From AP-15 sp963762575 (lineage in GTDB: Bacteria > Pseudomonadota > Alphaproteobacteria > ATCC43930 > CGMCC-115725), in the NCBI GenBank assembly GCA_963762575.1, contig CAVXLL010000001.1, positions 1,240,001 through 1,304,000 on the forward strand: DNA of 64,000 nt. The letters run 5' to 3'. Each line of letters begins with the position of its first letter. Position 1 is the stretch's first letter. The notes beneath the pieces are model-generated. The model was not told the origin of the DNA, searched no databases, and saw only the letters and a program-made list of their open reading frames with translations. A program made the translations under genes and the position numbers. Of this stretch, positions 36,770-45,583 are shown piece by piece.

Positions 36770-38368
36770 ATGAAGACCGCCGAGGTGCCGGGTTCGGCGT
36801 GGAGCCCGTTCCGTTACACAGTTTTTACCGTGCTCTGGGTGGCGACGGTCGTCTCCAACATCGGCAGCTGGATGCAGAACGCCGCGGCGGCGTGGCTGAT
36901 GACCAGCCTCCGCCCGGATCCATTCGAAGTGGCCCTCGTCCAGGCGGCAACGACCTTGCCCATGTTCCTGTTCAGCCTCCCTGCCGGAGCATTGGCCGAC
37001 ATCGTCGACCGCCGTCGCCTTCTTATCGTGGTGCAGATCGCGGCGGTAGCAATCGCCGCCCTGTTCGCGCTCTTCGTATGGCTGGAGTGGATCACACCCA
37101 ACTGGCTGCTGATATTTATTTCCCTGTCGGGGATCGCGACGGTTCTGGCGATGCCGTCGTGGCAGGCTATCGTGCCGCAGCTCGTACCAAAGGAAGAGCT
37201 CCGTTCTGCAGTCGCCCTCAACGGCGTGGGCCTGAATATCAGCCGTGCCATCGGTCCGGCGTTGGCCGGCCTGGCGATTGGCGCACTAGGGATGGCGGCA
37301 CCCTATTGGATCAATGCGTTGAGCACGTTCGCCGTCATCGCCGCGCTTATCTGGTGGCGCCCTCCCCAACCGGTTGCACAATCTCTGCCCGCCGAGCGCT
37401 TCGTCAATGCGATTCGCAGCGGTTTGCGCTACGCCCGCTATAATCCGGATCTGCGCGCGACCTTGATCCGGTCCGCCGGCTTCTTCCCGCTCGCCAGCGT
37501 CTATTGGGCGCTTTTGCCACTTCTGGTGCGCGCACGAATCGCGGGCGGCCCGGAGACATACGGCATACTCCTCGGCGCAATCGGCGCCGGCGCTGTTTGC
37601 GGCGCATTCGTATTGCCGGCAGCGGCAAAGCTGGGTGCTGATCGGGTCATGACAGGGGCGACGGTCGTCACCGCGCTTGCGCTCGCCCTGTTCGCCATCG
37701 CTCGTGAGCCCGCAACCGGCCTGATCGCCTGCGTGCTTGCCGGAATTTCCTGGGTCGCCGCGATCGCCACCTTGAACGTATCGGCCCAATTTGCGCTGCC
37801 GGGCTGGGTCCGCGGGCGGGGAATGGCGATGTTCGCAACCGTGCAGTTCGCGGGCTTGGCCGTCGGCAGCATTGTCTGGGGACAGGCGGCGCAGGTGATC
37901 GGGCTCCCGGCCGTTCACATCATCGCGGCGATCACGCTGGTCGTCTCCGTCCCACTGCTGTGGCGTTGGAAGCTTCAGACTGCCGCCGGTCTCGACCTCG
38001 CGCCGTCGACGCATTGGCCCGCTCCGTTGCTCTCACACGACATCGAGCCCGACCGAGGTCCGGTGCTGGTCACCATCGAATACGTCGTCGCCGCGGTTGA
38101 TCGCGCGGCATTCCTCGCGGCGATGGCGAAGCTGGCGGGCGAGCGCCGCCGAGACGGCGCTTTTGATTGGGGCATCTACAAAGACGCCTCAAAAGAGGGT
38201 GTCTTCGTCGAGACATTCTGCGTCGATTCCTGGCTCGACCACATGCGACAGCATCAACGCGTGACCAATGCCGACCGAGTGCTGCAGCACGCTGTGCATC
38301 GTTTCCAAGCGGAAGGCACGCCGGCGGTCAGGCATTTGATAGCCGCACAAGGGAGCGCAAACGGATGA
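36770..38368 (+). CDS. MFS_3 (EntS-like) transporter with C-terminal cytoplasmic domain
   Basis: 532 residues from ATG 36770 (MKTAEVPGSAWSPFRYTVFT), one base after the porin stop. About 12 membrane segments; the family motif LPAGALADIVDRRRLLIVVQ lies between helices 2 and 3. The last 110 residues form the antibiotic-monooxygenase-like domain typical of this subfamily (VLVTIEYVVAAVDRAAFLAA, RDGAFDWGIYKDASKEGVF, ETFCVDSWLDHMRQHQRVT). Probable export of a small molecule, perhaps together with the outer-membrane barrel encoded before it. The substrate is not known. Confidence 0.87.
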   Translation: MKTAEVPGSAWSPFRYTVFTVLWVATVVSNIGSWMQNAAAAWLMTSLRPDPFEVALVQAATTLPMFLFSLPAGALADIVDRRRLLIVVQIAAVAIAALFALFVWLEWITPNWLLIFISLSGIATVLAMPSWQAIVPQLVPKEELRSAVALNGVGLNISRAIGPALAGLAIGALGMAAPYWINALSTFAVIAALIWWRPPQPVAQSLPAERFVNAIRSGLRYARYNPDLRATLIRSAGFFPLASVYWALLPLLVRARIAGGPETYGILLGAIGAGAVCGAFVLPAAAKLGADRVMTGATVVTALALALFAIAREPATGLIACVLAGISWVAAIATLNVSAQFALPGWVRGRGMAMFATVQFAGLAVGSIVWGQAAQVIGLPAVHIIAAITLVVSVPLLWRWKLQTAAGLDLAPSTHWPAPLLSHDIEPDRGPVLVTIEYVVAAVDRAAFLAAMAKLAGERRRDGAFDWGIYKDASKEGVFVETFCVDSWLDHMRQHQRVTNADRVLQHAVHRFQAEGTPAVRHLIAAQGSANG

Positions 38369-38522
38369 TCGGGGAGACATCTCGTAAGCTTTTGATTTCA
38401 TCGACTTATCCGCGGAATTGGGAGAATTTTCCCGCGGTTTCCCTGTCAGCAGGGAAAAAATCGCAGCGTGGCTCTTCATCCGCGGCTCCTGCTATCATGC
38501 CCGCGAGAGGAGAGGATCCGGT

Positions 38523-39860
38523 ATGGGCGACACTCGGAAGTACGCCGTCATCGACCCCGCCACCGGCAAACTGGACCGCCGCATCTTCAGCGATGAGGCG
38601 ATCTACGACGACGAGATGGAGAAGATCTTCGGGCGCGCCTGGCTGATGATCGGGCATGAGAGCCTGGTGCCCGGGCCGGATGATTTCTTCCACACCTACA
38701 TGGGCGAAGACCCGGTCATCCTGACCCGCGACGCAGAGGGTCGGCTCCACGCGCTCCTCAACATGTGCCGCCACCGCGGCAATCGCGTCGTGCGTTGTGA
38801 CGACGGCAACGCCAAGCGGTTCATGTGCACCTACCACGGCTGGACCTACCGCAACGACGGCGCCCTCGAGCACGTCCCCGGCGAGGCCGAGGCCTATTAC
38901 GGGGCACTCGACCGGCCGTCGCTCGGTCTGATCGAGGCGCGCGTCGAGACCTACGCGGGGATCGTCTTTGCAACCTGGGCCAAGGACGCGCCGAGCCTCG
39001 AAGCTTATCTGGGCGACGCGCGCTGGTATCTCGACACCGTGTTTAATCGGCGCGACGGCGGCATGCAGGCGCTGGGCCCGATGAAATGGCTCGAGCCGGT
39101 CAACTGGAAGACATTGGTGGACAACTGCTCGGACAACTACCACGTCCCGACCAGCCATCTCTCCAGCGCCCGGGTCCAGACCCGCTTCCTCGGCCGCCCG
39201 CGGCTGTCCCACGAGGACCAGTTCGCGAGCCCCAACAGGCACGCCTTTGTCAACGGGCATGGGCTCACCTTCCGCGACGCCGACGACAACGCGCCCCGGT
39301 TCGTGCACGGCATGTCGAGCGAGACGATGCGGCTGTTCCAGGAGTACCACGAGGCGACGATGCCCGAGGTCGAGCGGCGGCTCGGCACGCTCCGCGCGCG
39401 CCGGGTGCAGCTCGCCAACCACTCGATCTTCCCGAACGGGATCCTGGGGCTGCGAATGGCCCTCCCGCGCGGTCCGCTGAAGACCGAGTTCTGGCATTTC
39501 GTGCTGGTGGACCAGGATATGCCCGAAGACTTGAAGCGCGTGATCCGAATCGGCAGTCAGGCCAACAACGGCGCCGCGGGCATGTTCGAGCAGGACGACG
39601 TTGACAACTGGCGTCAGGTGACCGCCGCGAGCACGAGCCGCCTCGGGCGCCGGCACCCCCAGGATCTGTCGATGGGCTTAGGGCATGCGGGGCCGCATCC
39701 GGATTATCCCGGGCTCGTCTCCGAGCGCTACATCTCGGAGAGCAACCAGCGTCTCTTCTATAGGCGCTGGGAAGAGTTCATGAATGCGGAAAGCTGGGCC
39801 GACATCCCGCTCGACCCGATCACGGCACGTTTCGACGGCACCGCAACGATGCAGGGCTAG
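38523..39860 (+). CDS. Rieske non-heme iron ring-hydroxylating dioxygenase, alpha subunit
   Basis: 445 residues. The Rieske [2Fe-2S] ligands are CRHRGN and CTYHGW (about residues 82-104). The mononuclear iron site is in NWKTLVDNCSDNYHVPTSHL, with a further aspartate expected later. ATG 38523 follows gaggagaggatccgg. It inserts both oxygen atoms into an aromatic ring, giving a cis-dihydrodiol. The beta subunit follows after a palindromic repeat. The reductase and ferredoxin components are not in the window. Position next to aromatic-catabolism genes supports a degradative role. Confidence 0.93.
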   Translation: MGDTRKYAVIDPATGKLDRRIFSDEAIYDDEMEKIFGRAWLMIGHESLVPGPDDFFHTYMGEDPVILTRDAEGRLHALLNMCRHRGNRVVRCDDGNAKRFMCTYHGWTYRNDGALEHVPGEAEAYYGALDRPSLGLIEARVETYAGIVFATWAKDAPSLEAYLGDARWYLDTVFNRRDGGMQALGPMKWLEPVNWKTLVDNCSDNYHVPTSHLSSARVQTRFLGRPRLSHEDQFASPNRHAFVNGHGLTFRDADDNAPRFVHGMSSETMRLFQEYHEATMPEVERRLGTLRARRVQLANHSIFPNGILGLRMALPRGPLKTEFWHFVLVDQDMPEDLKRVIRIGSQANNGAAGMFEQDDVDNWRQVTAASTSRLGRRHPQDLSMGLGHAGPHPDYPGLVSERYISESNQRLFYRRWEEFMNAESWADIPLDPITARFDGTATMQG

Positions 39861-39886
39861 TGCGGATGACTCGAATGTCCGATCAG

Positions 39887-39978
39887 ACCGCCGAGATTGC
39901 TTCGTCGATTCGCTCCTCGCAATGACACCCTTTTTCTGCGTCATTGCGAGCGGAGAGAAGCAATCTCGGCGAAACCGT
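39887..39978. repeat. Palindromic intergenic repeat between dioxygenase alpha and beta
   Basis: gccgagattgcttcgtcgat on the left pairs with gcgagcggagagaagcaatc followed by tcggcg on the right; the centre holds cgcaatgacaccc and gcgtcattgcg. This is the well-known 'gtcattgcgagcg...gaagcaatc' repeat type of alphaproteobacteria. It lies inside what is otherwise an operon. Confidence 0.75.
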
Positions 39979-39998
39979 GGCTAGCGGGTGGGTGCCCG

Positions 39999-40565
39999 GT
40001 GAAGCCAACACCCGCGAACGAGGCCGAGGCCAGCCGGGTGGCATCGCCGGTAGCGCTGACAGCGCAGCAGGCGCTGTGGCTCGAGCTGATGCAATTCTAC
40101 ATCCGCGAGGCTTGGCTGCTCGACGAGCGCAAGCTCAAGGAGTGGCTCGATCTGTTCACCGACGATGTCCTCTATTTCATGCCCCGCCGCAAGAATGTCC
40201 CGCGCCGGGAGGTGCACCGCGAGTTCACACCACTCGGCGATCTGTCGATCCTCGAAGAGGACAAGCGCTATCTCGAGATGCGGGTGGCCCGGCTCGACAC
40301 CGGGATGGCCTGGGCCGAGGATCCGCCGTCGCGCACCCGTCACCTGATCGGCAATCTCGCGGCGGTGCCGCTGGAGAACGGCGAGGTCGAGGCCAAGACC
40401 GCATTTCTGGTTTACCGCTCGCACCTCGAGACGGATCATCAGCTCCTCTCCGGTTGCCGCGAGGATTTGCTGCGCAAGGTGGAGGGCGCGTGGAAGGTGG
40501 CCCGGCGCACGATCGTCCTCGACGCCAACGTGCTCCTCGACAAGAACCTCAGCGTCTTCCTCTAG
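39999..40565 (+). CDS. Ring-hydroxylating dioxygenase, beta subunit
   Basis: 188 residues from a GTG at 39999 (the start is set after the palindrome; the open frame extends to 39897). SnoaL/NTF2-like fold: LELMQFYIREAWLLDERKLK, WLDLFTDDVLYFMPRR, and the conserved ending RTIVLDANVLLDKNLSVFL. Structural partner of the alpha subunit in an alpha3beta3 enzyme. Its last 171 bases, including the stop, are duplicated at 43386-43556. Confidence 0.9.
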   Translation: MKPTPANEAEASRVASPVALTAQQALWLELMQFYIREAWLLDERKLKEWLDLFTDDVLYFMPRRKNVPRREVHREFTPLGDLSILEEDKRYLEMRVARLDTGMAWAEDPPSRTRHLIGNLAAVPLENGEVEAKTAFLVYRSHLETDHQLLSGCREDLLRKVEGAWKVARRTIVLDANVLLDKNLSVFL

Positions 40566-40805
40566 GCCAAAACCCAATCATCAGCCTGACCAGGTCTCGA
40601 CCGATCGCGGCCGCTCGTTGCGCTGACGACTTCGGCCGGTTCTGCCCTATCCCAGCAGGGTTCATCATAGTGTCATAATCGGGCACTACAGGTTATTTCG
40701 ACGCTGCGATGCTGTAGCGAGTTCGCGTTGGGGGTATCCCACCTCCGTTTTTGTCGAGTTATCGCAGTTCTCTGTCGACGATTCTGGGAAGGGGAGCCGA
40801 CACAA

Positions 40806-42287
40806 ATGGTCGAGGTCGCCACATCGAAACCGCAGGCTCCGTCGCGCACGAAGACGGTGCAGGAATACATCGACGAATTACCGGTGTGGTCCGACGGCAC
40901 GCGGCTGAAATCTACCCCGATGACGGGTATGCAGTGGCGGATCTGGGCGCTCGCCGCCTCCGGCAAGTTCTTTGAGGGGTTCGTCGTGTTCATGGGTGGC
41001 GTGACGGTGCCGCTGATCGCCCGCGAATTCCACCTCGCCGCTGCCGAGACGGGATTGGTCACCTCGGCGAGCCTTGCGGGCATCTTGGTCGGCACCATCG
41101 CGCTCGGCGGTCTGGCAGATTACTTCGGCCGCAAGCTCATGTTCATCGCCGAGATGATCATCTTCTGCCTGTTCCTGGCCCTCCTGATCATGGTGCAGAA
41201 CTTTCTGTCGCTGGTGATCTGCCTGTTCGGCGTCGGCATGGCGCTCGGCTGCGACTATCCGACCGCGCACATGATCATCTCCGAGAACATTCCCAGTGCC
41301 TCGCGCGGCCGTCTTGTACTCGGCGCCTTCGCCTTCCAGGCGATCGGCGCCATGAGCGGCATCGCGATCGGCGCCCTGGTACTCGTGCTCGACCCGAGCA
41401 TCGATGCCTGGCGGTGGATGTACGCGACCGCGTTGGTGCCGGCAGTGCTGATCACAGTCGCACGCTTTTTCATCACCGAAAGCGCGAACTGGCTGATCGT
41501 GCGCGGCGCGCATGAAGAGGCGGAACAAGCCGTCACGCGCTTGCTCTACCGCAGGCCGGTCTACCCGCGATCGGTGGCGCTCGTCCGCCATGTTGCCGAC
41601 GAGGCGAGCGCGTCGAAGCAGTCATTTCTGGCGCTGTTCAACGCGCGCAACCGCCGCGCCACGATCTTCTCTTCGGCGCCCTGGTTCCTGCAGGATCTCG
41701 GCACTTACGGCATCGGTGTCTTCACCCCTACCCTGATCGCTGCCGCCCTCGGCAGCGGCCCCGACAAGATCCGCAGCCCCGCCGACCTGATCGCGAGCGG
41801 CATTCACTCGGCCGAGGCCGCGGCGCTGACAACTTCGCTGCTGATCGTCGGCATCGTCTTCGCGATCGCGCTTTCCGACAAGTTAGGGCGCATCCGCCTG
41901 CAGATCTTCGGTTTCCTCGGCTGCGCGGTCGGGCTCGTCATTGCCACGATGTCGATCGACGCGGTCGGCGCGGCCAAGCTCAACCTCATCATGGCCGGCG
42001 TGATGCTGTTCAACTTTATGACTAATCTCGGCCCGAACGCCCAGACCTATCTGCTGGCAGGCGAGGTGTTCCCGACCGAGGTGCGCGGCATGGGAGCGGG
42101 CTTCGCGGCGATGATCGGCAAGGTCGGCGCAGTCGCCACCACCTACGGCTTCCCGATCCTGCTCGTCTCCTTGGGCACCCGCACGCTGCTTTACGCCCTC
42201 GCGGCCAGCTCGGTGCTCGGCGCGATCGTGACCTGGATGTACCGCATCGAGACCACCGGCGTGAATCTCGACAGGATCGGGCGCTGA
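40806..42287 (+). CDS. MFS transporter (sugar/organic-acid:proton symporter type)
   Basis: 493 residues from ATG 40806 with ggggag about 10 bases upstream. Twelve membrane segments; family motifs GGLADYFGRKLMFIAEMIIF between helices 2 and 3, and EVFPTEVRGMGAGFAAMIGK in the second half, which is the sugar/metabolite porter signature. Probably imports an organic acid, possibly the aromatic substrate of the dioxygenase next to it. It is followed 23 bp later by a PstS-like binding protein. Both sit between the full and partial copies of the dioxygenase beta 3' end. Confidence 0.88.
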   Translation: MVEVATSKPQAPSRTKTVQEYIDELPVWSDGTRLKSTPMTGMQWRIWALAASGKFFEGFVVFMGGVTVPLIAREFHLAAAETGLVTSASLAGILVGTIALGGLADYFGRKLMFIAEMIIFCLFLALLIMVQNFLSLVICLFGVGMALGCDYPTAHMIISENIPSASRGRLVLGAFAFQAIGAMSGIAIGALVLVLDPSIDAWRWMYATALVPAVLITVARFFITESANWLIVRGAHEEAEQAVTRLLYRRPVYPRSVALVRHVADEASASKQSFLALFNARNRRATIFSSAPWFLQDLGTYGIGVFTPTLIAAALGSGPDKIRSPADLIASGIHSAEAAALTTSLLIVGIVFAIALSDKLGRIRLQIFGFLGCAVGLVIATMSIDAVGAAKLNLIMAGVMLFNFMTNLGPNAQTYLLAGEVFPTEVRGMGAGFAAMIGKVGAVATTYGFPILLVSLGTRTLLYALAASSVLGAIVTWMYRIETTGVNLDRIGR

Positions 42288-42310
42288 ACATCGGCTTGGG
42301 GATGGAGGTC

Positions 42311-43369
42311 ATGACCCAGAACCTTCGCCACGCGCTGGTGGGCGCCGCCATCGGCTTGGCGTTCGCGGTTGCGCCTGCGCGCGCGGCCGACATCACCCTC
42401 AACGAGAGCGGCTCGACCCTGCTTTTCCCGCTTTTCCAGGCCTGGATCACCGGCTACAAGAGCGTGAAGCCCGAGGTCGAAATTACCGCGGCTGCCACCG
42501 GGTCCAGCGCCGGCACCAAGGCGGCGATCGCGGGCTCGGTCCGCATCGGCACCTCCGACGCCTATCTCTCCGACGAAGTCGCGGCGCAGAACCCGCAGAT
42601 CCTCGACATCCCGCTTGTCATCTCGGCCCAGACGATCAACTACAACCTGCCCGGTCTGAACGGCGCGCACATCAAAATCGACGGCCCGACGCTTGTCGCA
42701 ATCTATACCGGCGCCGTCACCGAGTGGGATGACCCGGCGATCAAGGGGATGAATCCGGGCGCGGCACTGCCGCATCACGCAATCATCCCGGTCCGCCGGG
42801 CCGACGGCTCCGGCGACACCTTCATCTTCACCCAGTTCCTCGATTTCTCCACGCAGACCTGGGAGGACAATCCCGGCTACGGCACCGACATCGCCTGGCC
42901 CAAAGTCGCCGCGGAAAAAACCGCTGTCGGCAATGATGGCATCGTTCAGACGCTCGCCGCCACCCCCGACGCGATCGGCTATGTCGGCATCAGCTACGCC
43001 GACCAGATCGCCAAAGCCGGTCTCGGCACGGCCATGGTCAAAAACCAGGACGGCAAGTTCCTGCTGCCGACGCCGGACACCATTGCCGATGCCGCCGCCC
43101 AGCTCGACCCGCGCACACCGCCCTATGAGCGCATCAGCCTCGTCTTCGCTCCCGGCGACAGCAGCTACCCGCTGATCAACTACGAATACGCCGTCGTGTC
43201 GAAGGCGCAGCCCGACGCCGAGACGGCCCATGCACTGCGCTCCTTCCTGCGGTGGGCGATCTCCGTCACCGGGGGTAATGCCGGGAAGTATCTCACGCCC
43301 GTCGGCTTCATCCCGCTGCCGGATTTCATCCGCGGGCTCAGCCAGGCGCAGATCGCGCAGATCAAGTGA
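42311..43369 (+). CDS. pstS: PstS-like phosphate-binding periplasmic protein, orphan
   Basis: 352 residues. The signal peptide (TQNLRHALVGAAIGLAFAVA) ends near ARAADI. ITLNESGSTLLFPLFQAWIT, ATGSSAGTKAAIAGSVRIG, TSDAYLSDE and RRADGSGDTFIFTQFL are the phosphate-binding loops of PstS. Start at ATG 42311 with ggagg just upstream; ATG 42302 is possible. No pstC, pstA, pstB or phoU follows, so it may serve a Pst system elsewhere, or act as a binding protein with another function. It is next to an MFS gene, an uncommon pairing. Confidence 0.87.
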   Translation: MTQNLRHALVGAAIGLAFAVAPARAADITLNESGSTLLFPLFQAWITGYKSVKPEVEITAAATGSSAGTKAAIAGSVRIGTSDAYLSDEVAAQNPQILDIPLVISAQTINYNLPGLNGAHIKIDGPTLVAIYTGAVTEWDDPAIKGMNPGAALPHHAIIPVRRADGSGDTFIFTQFLDFSTQTWEDNPGYGTDIAWPKVAAEKTAVGNDGIVQTLAATPDAIGYVGISYADQIAKAGLGTAMVKNQDGKFLLPTPDTIADAAAQLDPRTPPYERISLVFAPGDSSYPLINYEYAVVSKAQPDAETAHALRSFLRWAISVTGGNAGKYLTPVGFIPLPDFIRGLSQAQIAQIK

Positions 43370-43385
43370 AGTTCGTTCTTTTTGA

Positions 43386-43556
43386 AAGACTGCGTTTCTG
43401 GTGTACCGCTCGCCCCTGGAGACGGATGATCAGCTCCTCTCCGGCTGCCGCGAGGATTTGCTGCGCAAGGTGAACTGCGCGTGGCAGGTGGCCCGGCGCA
43501 CGATCGTGCTCCACGCCAACGTCCTGCTCGACAAGAACCTCAGCGTCTTCCTCTAG
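43386..43556 (+). pseudogene. Duplicated 3' fragment of the dioxygenase beta subunit gene
   Basis: 171 bp parallel to 40395-40565, from the codons for TAFLVYRS to the stop, with about 15 differences by eye. The frame is open (ending TIVLHANVLLDKNLSVFL) but has no start. It begins 16 bp after the pstS-like stop, and its TAG lies in the target site of the IS1634 element. The divergence is greater than in the uxuA duplication, so this event is older or involved a different allele. Confidence 0.87.
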
Positions 43557-45483
43557 TCCGAACTTTACCCGCTTTTGAGCGCAAGCCATTGATATAGTTA
43601 GCCCTGGTGGGTGCTGGTCTGTCTACGCGGTGAGGGTAACGCCGAGCAGGTCGAGGGCGCGGTGCTGTGTGCGGGTAGGGGTGGCGAGGATGGTGATGAG
43701 GCGATCGCGCCCGAGACGGACGATATTGCGGGTGAGCGTGGCGAGATCGCCGAGCAGGGTGTGGAAGCTGTGCACTGGGAGCGGTTCGCCATCTACTGGC
43801 TCGGTGCGTTTGCGCGCGGCCTTGCGTCGCGCCGCCAGTGAGGGCTCCGCCTTGGCCACCGGTGAGGTGCGCTGTGCCTCGCGGGCGGCCGGATCGGGCT
43901 CGTCGAACAGCATCGGAGCAAGGTTCTGACGCATGTGCCACTCCAGATAATAGGCCAGCATGCAGAGCAAGACGTGCGCGCGCACCCGCGGCGCGGTCCA
44001 ATGGAACACCGGGCGCAGTGCGAGATCGACGGTCTTCAGCGAGCGGAAGGCGTGCTCGACGCCGCTGAGACTTTTGTAGGAACGCACCGTGGCAGCAGCG
44101 TCAGACTGTGCCGCCGGCAGGTTGGTGCGGATCACATAGATGCCGTCGAGTGCAGCCTCGGCGGCAATGCTGAGAGGGTTTTGGGCGAAGCTGAACGCCT
44201 CGTCGGTGATGCTGATGTGGAAGTGCTTGGTCATGTGGCGCCGTCCCAGCACCGCCCCGACGGCCTGGCCGATCGCCGCGGCGCTACGCAATGAACTGCG
44301 CGCCCGCTGCACGCGGGCCGCGATGCGCGCGAGCTCCTTTTCGGTGGCGGCCAACAGCTCGGCGCGTTTGCGGCCGCGCTCTTCGGCCAGCAACGGGTTC
44401 ATGCAGACCACCAGTCGTTCACCCGGATAATCGGGGCTGGTGATCTCCGCCATATCGCGGTCATCAAACAGCGAGAGCTGCAACGGCCCGCCTTCGGCGG
44501 CCAGCTGCGTGATCGCCGGAGCGCGCAGCGCGGTGATCCAATCGAGGCCAGCCGGGCGCAGCGTCTGCTCGATCCGGGCGCTGGTCAGCACCCCGCGGTC
44601 GCCCACCATCACCACGCGCTGCAGCTTGAAGCGCTGCTTCAGCTTGTCGATCTGCGACGACAGCGTCAGCGGATCGGCGGTATTGCCCTCGAACACCTCG
44701 ATCGCGACCGGGCAACCGTTGGCGGCGCACATCAGGCCAATGACAATCTGCGGCCGGTCGCCACGGTGGTCGCGGCTGTAGCCATGCTGCGCCAGTTCGC
44801 AGCAGCGTCCTTCGAGGTAGGTGGAGGTGACGTCGTAGAGCAGCAGCGCGCCATTCTTGAGGTGCCGACGGACCAGCTGGGCCTCGATGAACGGCTGCTC
44901 GCGGCCCAGCCAGTCGAGCGCGGCATAGACCTCCTTGGCGGCGACGCGGCCGAGCCCCAGCATCTCGCCCAGCGAATGGCTGGCGGTGGTGGGATCCAAC
45001 ATCCGCGCCGTCGCCAGCTTGGCCGCCGGCTTGAGCAGGCGGGCGACGATCAGGGCCAGCGCCAGATCGCGGCGGCGTTGCGGCGCCCGGCGCGGCAGCA
45101 CGGCATCGAGCGCGATGCGGCGCGCGGTGCCCAGCGCGGCGAGCACGTGCCCGTGCGGCAGCGCGCGGACGATTTCCACCGCCTCAGCGGCGGGCAGCAG
45201 TTTGTCGCCGCGCAGGACGGCGCGGAGTTGCTCGATGCGCTCGGCGGGCCAGCGTGACAAGTTGGCGAGGGTTCGGTTCTTGGTCTTGCCCGCCTCGCGG
45301 TAGCTCTCCCGCAGCAGGATGGCCGGCGGCGAGCCTCGGTTGGGGACAACGGCGACATACATGCGCCGTCATGATCATGAAGCGACACGCCTGTCAATCG
45401 GAATCACCAGATTACATGACCGCTTATACGACGAATATCAGGTCTTTTCACCAGCTTCAGTTAGAAATTGGTCAAAGTTCGGG
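43557..45483 (-). mobile_element. IS1634-family insertion sequence
   Basis: About 1.93 kb. The left end reads ccgaactttaccc from 43558 and the right end, read inward, cccgaactttgacc, giving imperfect terminal inverted repeats. ctagt occurs at both flanks (43553-43557 and 45484-45488), the probable 4-5 bp target duplication. The target contains the TAG stop of the duplicated dioxygenase fragment. It carries one transposase gene. Confidence 0.82.
43623..45362 (-). CDS. IS1634-family (IS4-like DDE) transposase, intact
   Basis: 579 residues, full length. DDE residues: aspartate in GALLLYDVTSTYLEGRCCEL, aspartate in RVVMVGDRGVLTSARI, glutamate in YKSLSGVEHAFRSLKTVDL. It has the family N-terminus (YVAVVPNRGSPPAILLRESY) and the late basic region. 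No frame damage, so the element may be mobile. It is the only IS in the window whose transposase frame is fully intact in one ORF. Confidence 0.93.
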   Translation of the reverse strand: MYVAVVPNRGSPPAILLRESYREAGKTKNRTLANLSRWPAERIEQLRAVLRGDKLLPAAEAVEIVRALPHGHVLAALGTARRIALDAVLPRRAPQRRRDLALALIVARLLKPAAKLATARMLDPTTASHSLGEMLGLGRVAAKEVYAALDWLGREQPFIEAQLVRRHLKNGALLLYDVTSTYLEGRCCELAQHGYSRDHRGDRPQIVIGLMCAANGCPVAIEVFEGNTADPLTLSSQIDKLKQRFKLQRVVMVGDRGVLTSARIEQTLRPAGLDWITALRAPAITQLAAEGGPLQLSLFDDRDMAEITSPDYPGERLVVCMNPLLAEERGRKRAELLAATEKELARIAARVQRARSSLRSAAAIGQAVGAVLGRRHMTKHFHISITDEAFSFAQNPLSIAAEAALDGIYVIRTNLPAAQSDAAATVRSYKSLSGVEHAFRSLKTVDLALRPVFHWTAPRVRAHVLLCMLAYYLEWHMRQNLAPMLFDEPDPAAREAQRTSPVAKAEPSLAARRKAARKRTEPVDGEPLPVHSFHTLLGDLATLTRNIVRLGRDRLITILATPTRTQHRALDLLGVTLTA

Positions 45484-45583
45484 CTAGTACGAAAGACCGC
45501 TAGGAACTCTTTTATACCCGATTGTCGTATCTCCAGACAGGCATCCGTCACGATCGGGTCGGGTCCTGAAAGGAGTACGCGAT

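Noticed and set aside
45489..45583. Remnant regulator gene upstream of the RND operon
   Set aside because: The 95-bp gap after IS1634 has no open frame with recognisable similarity.
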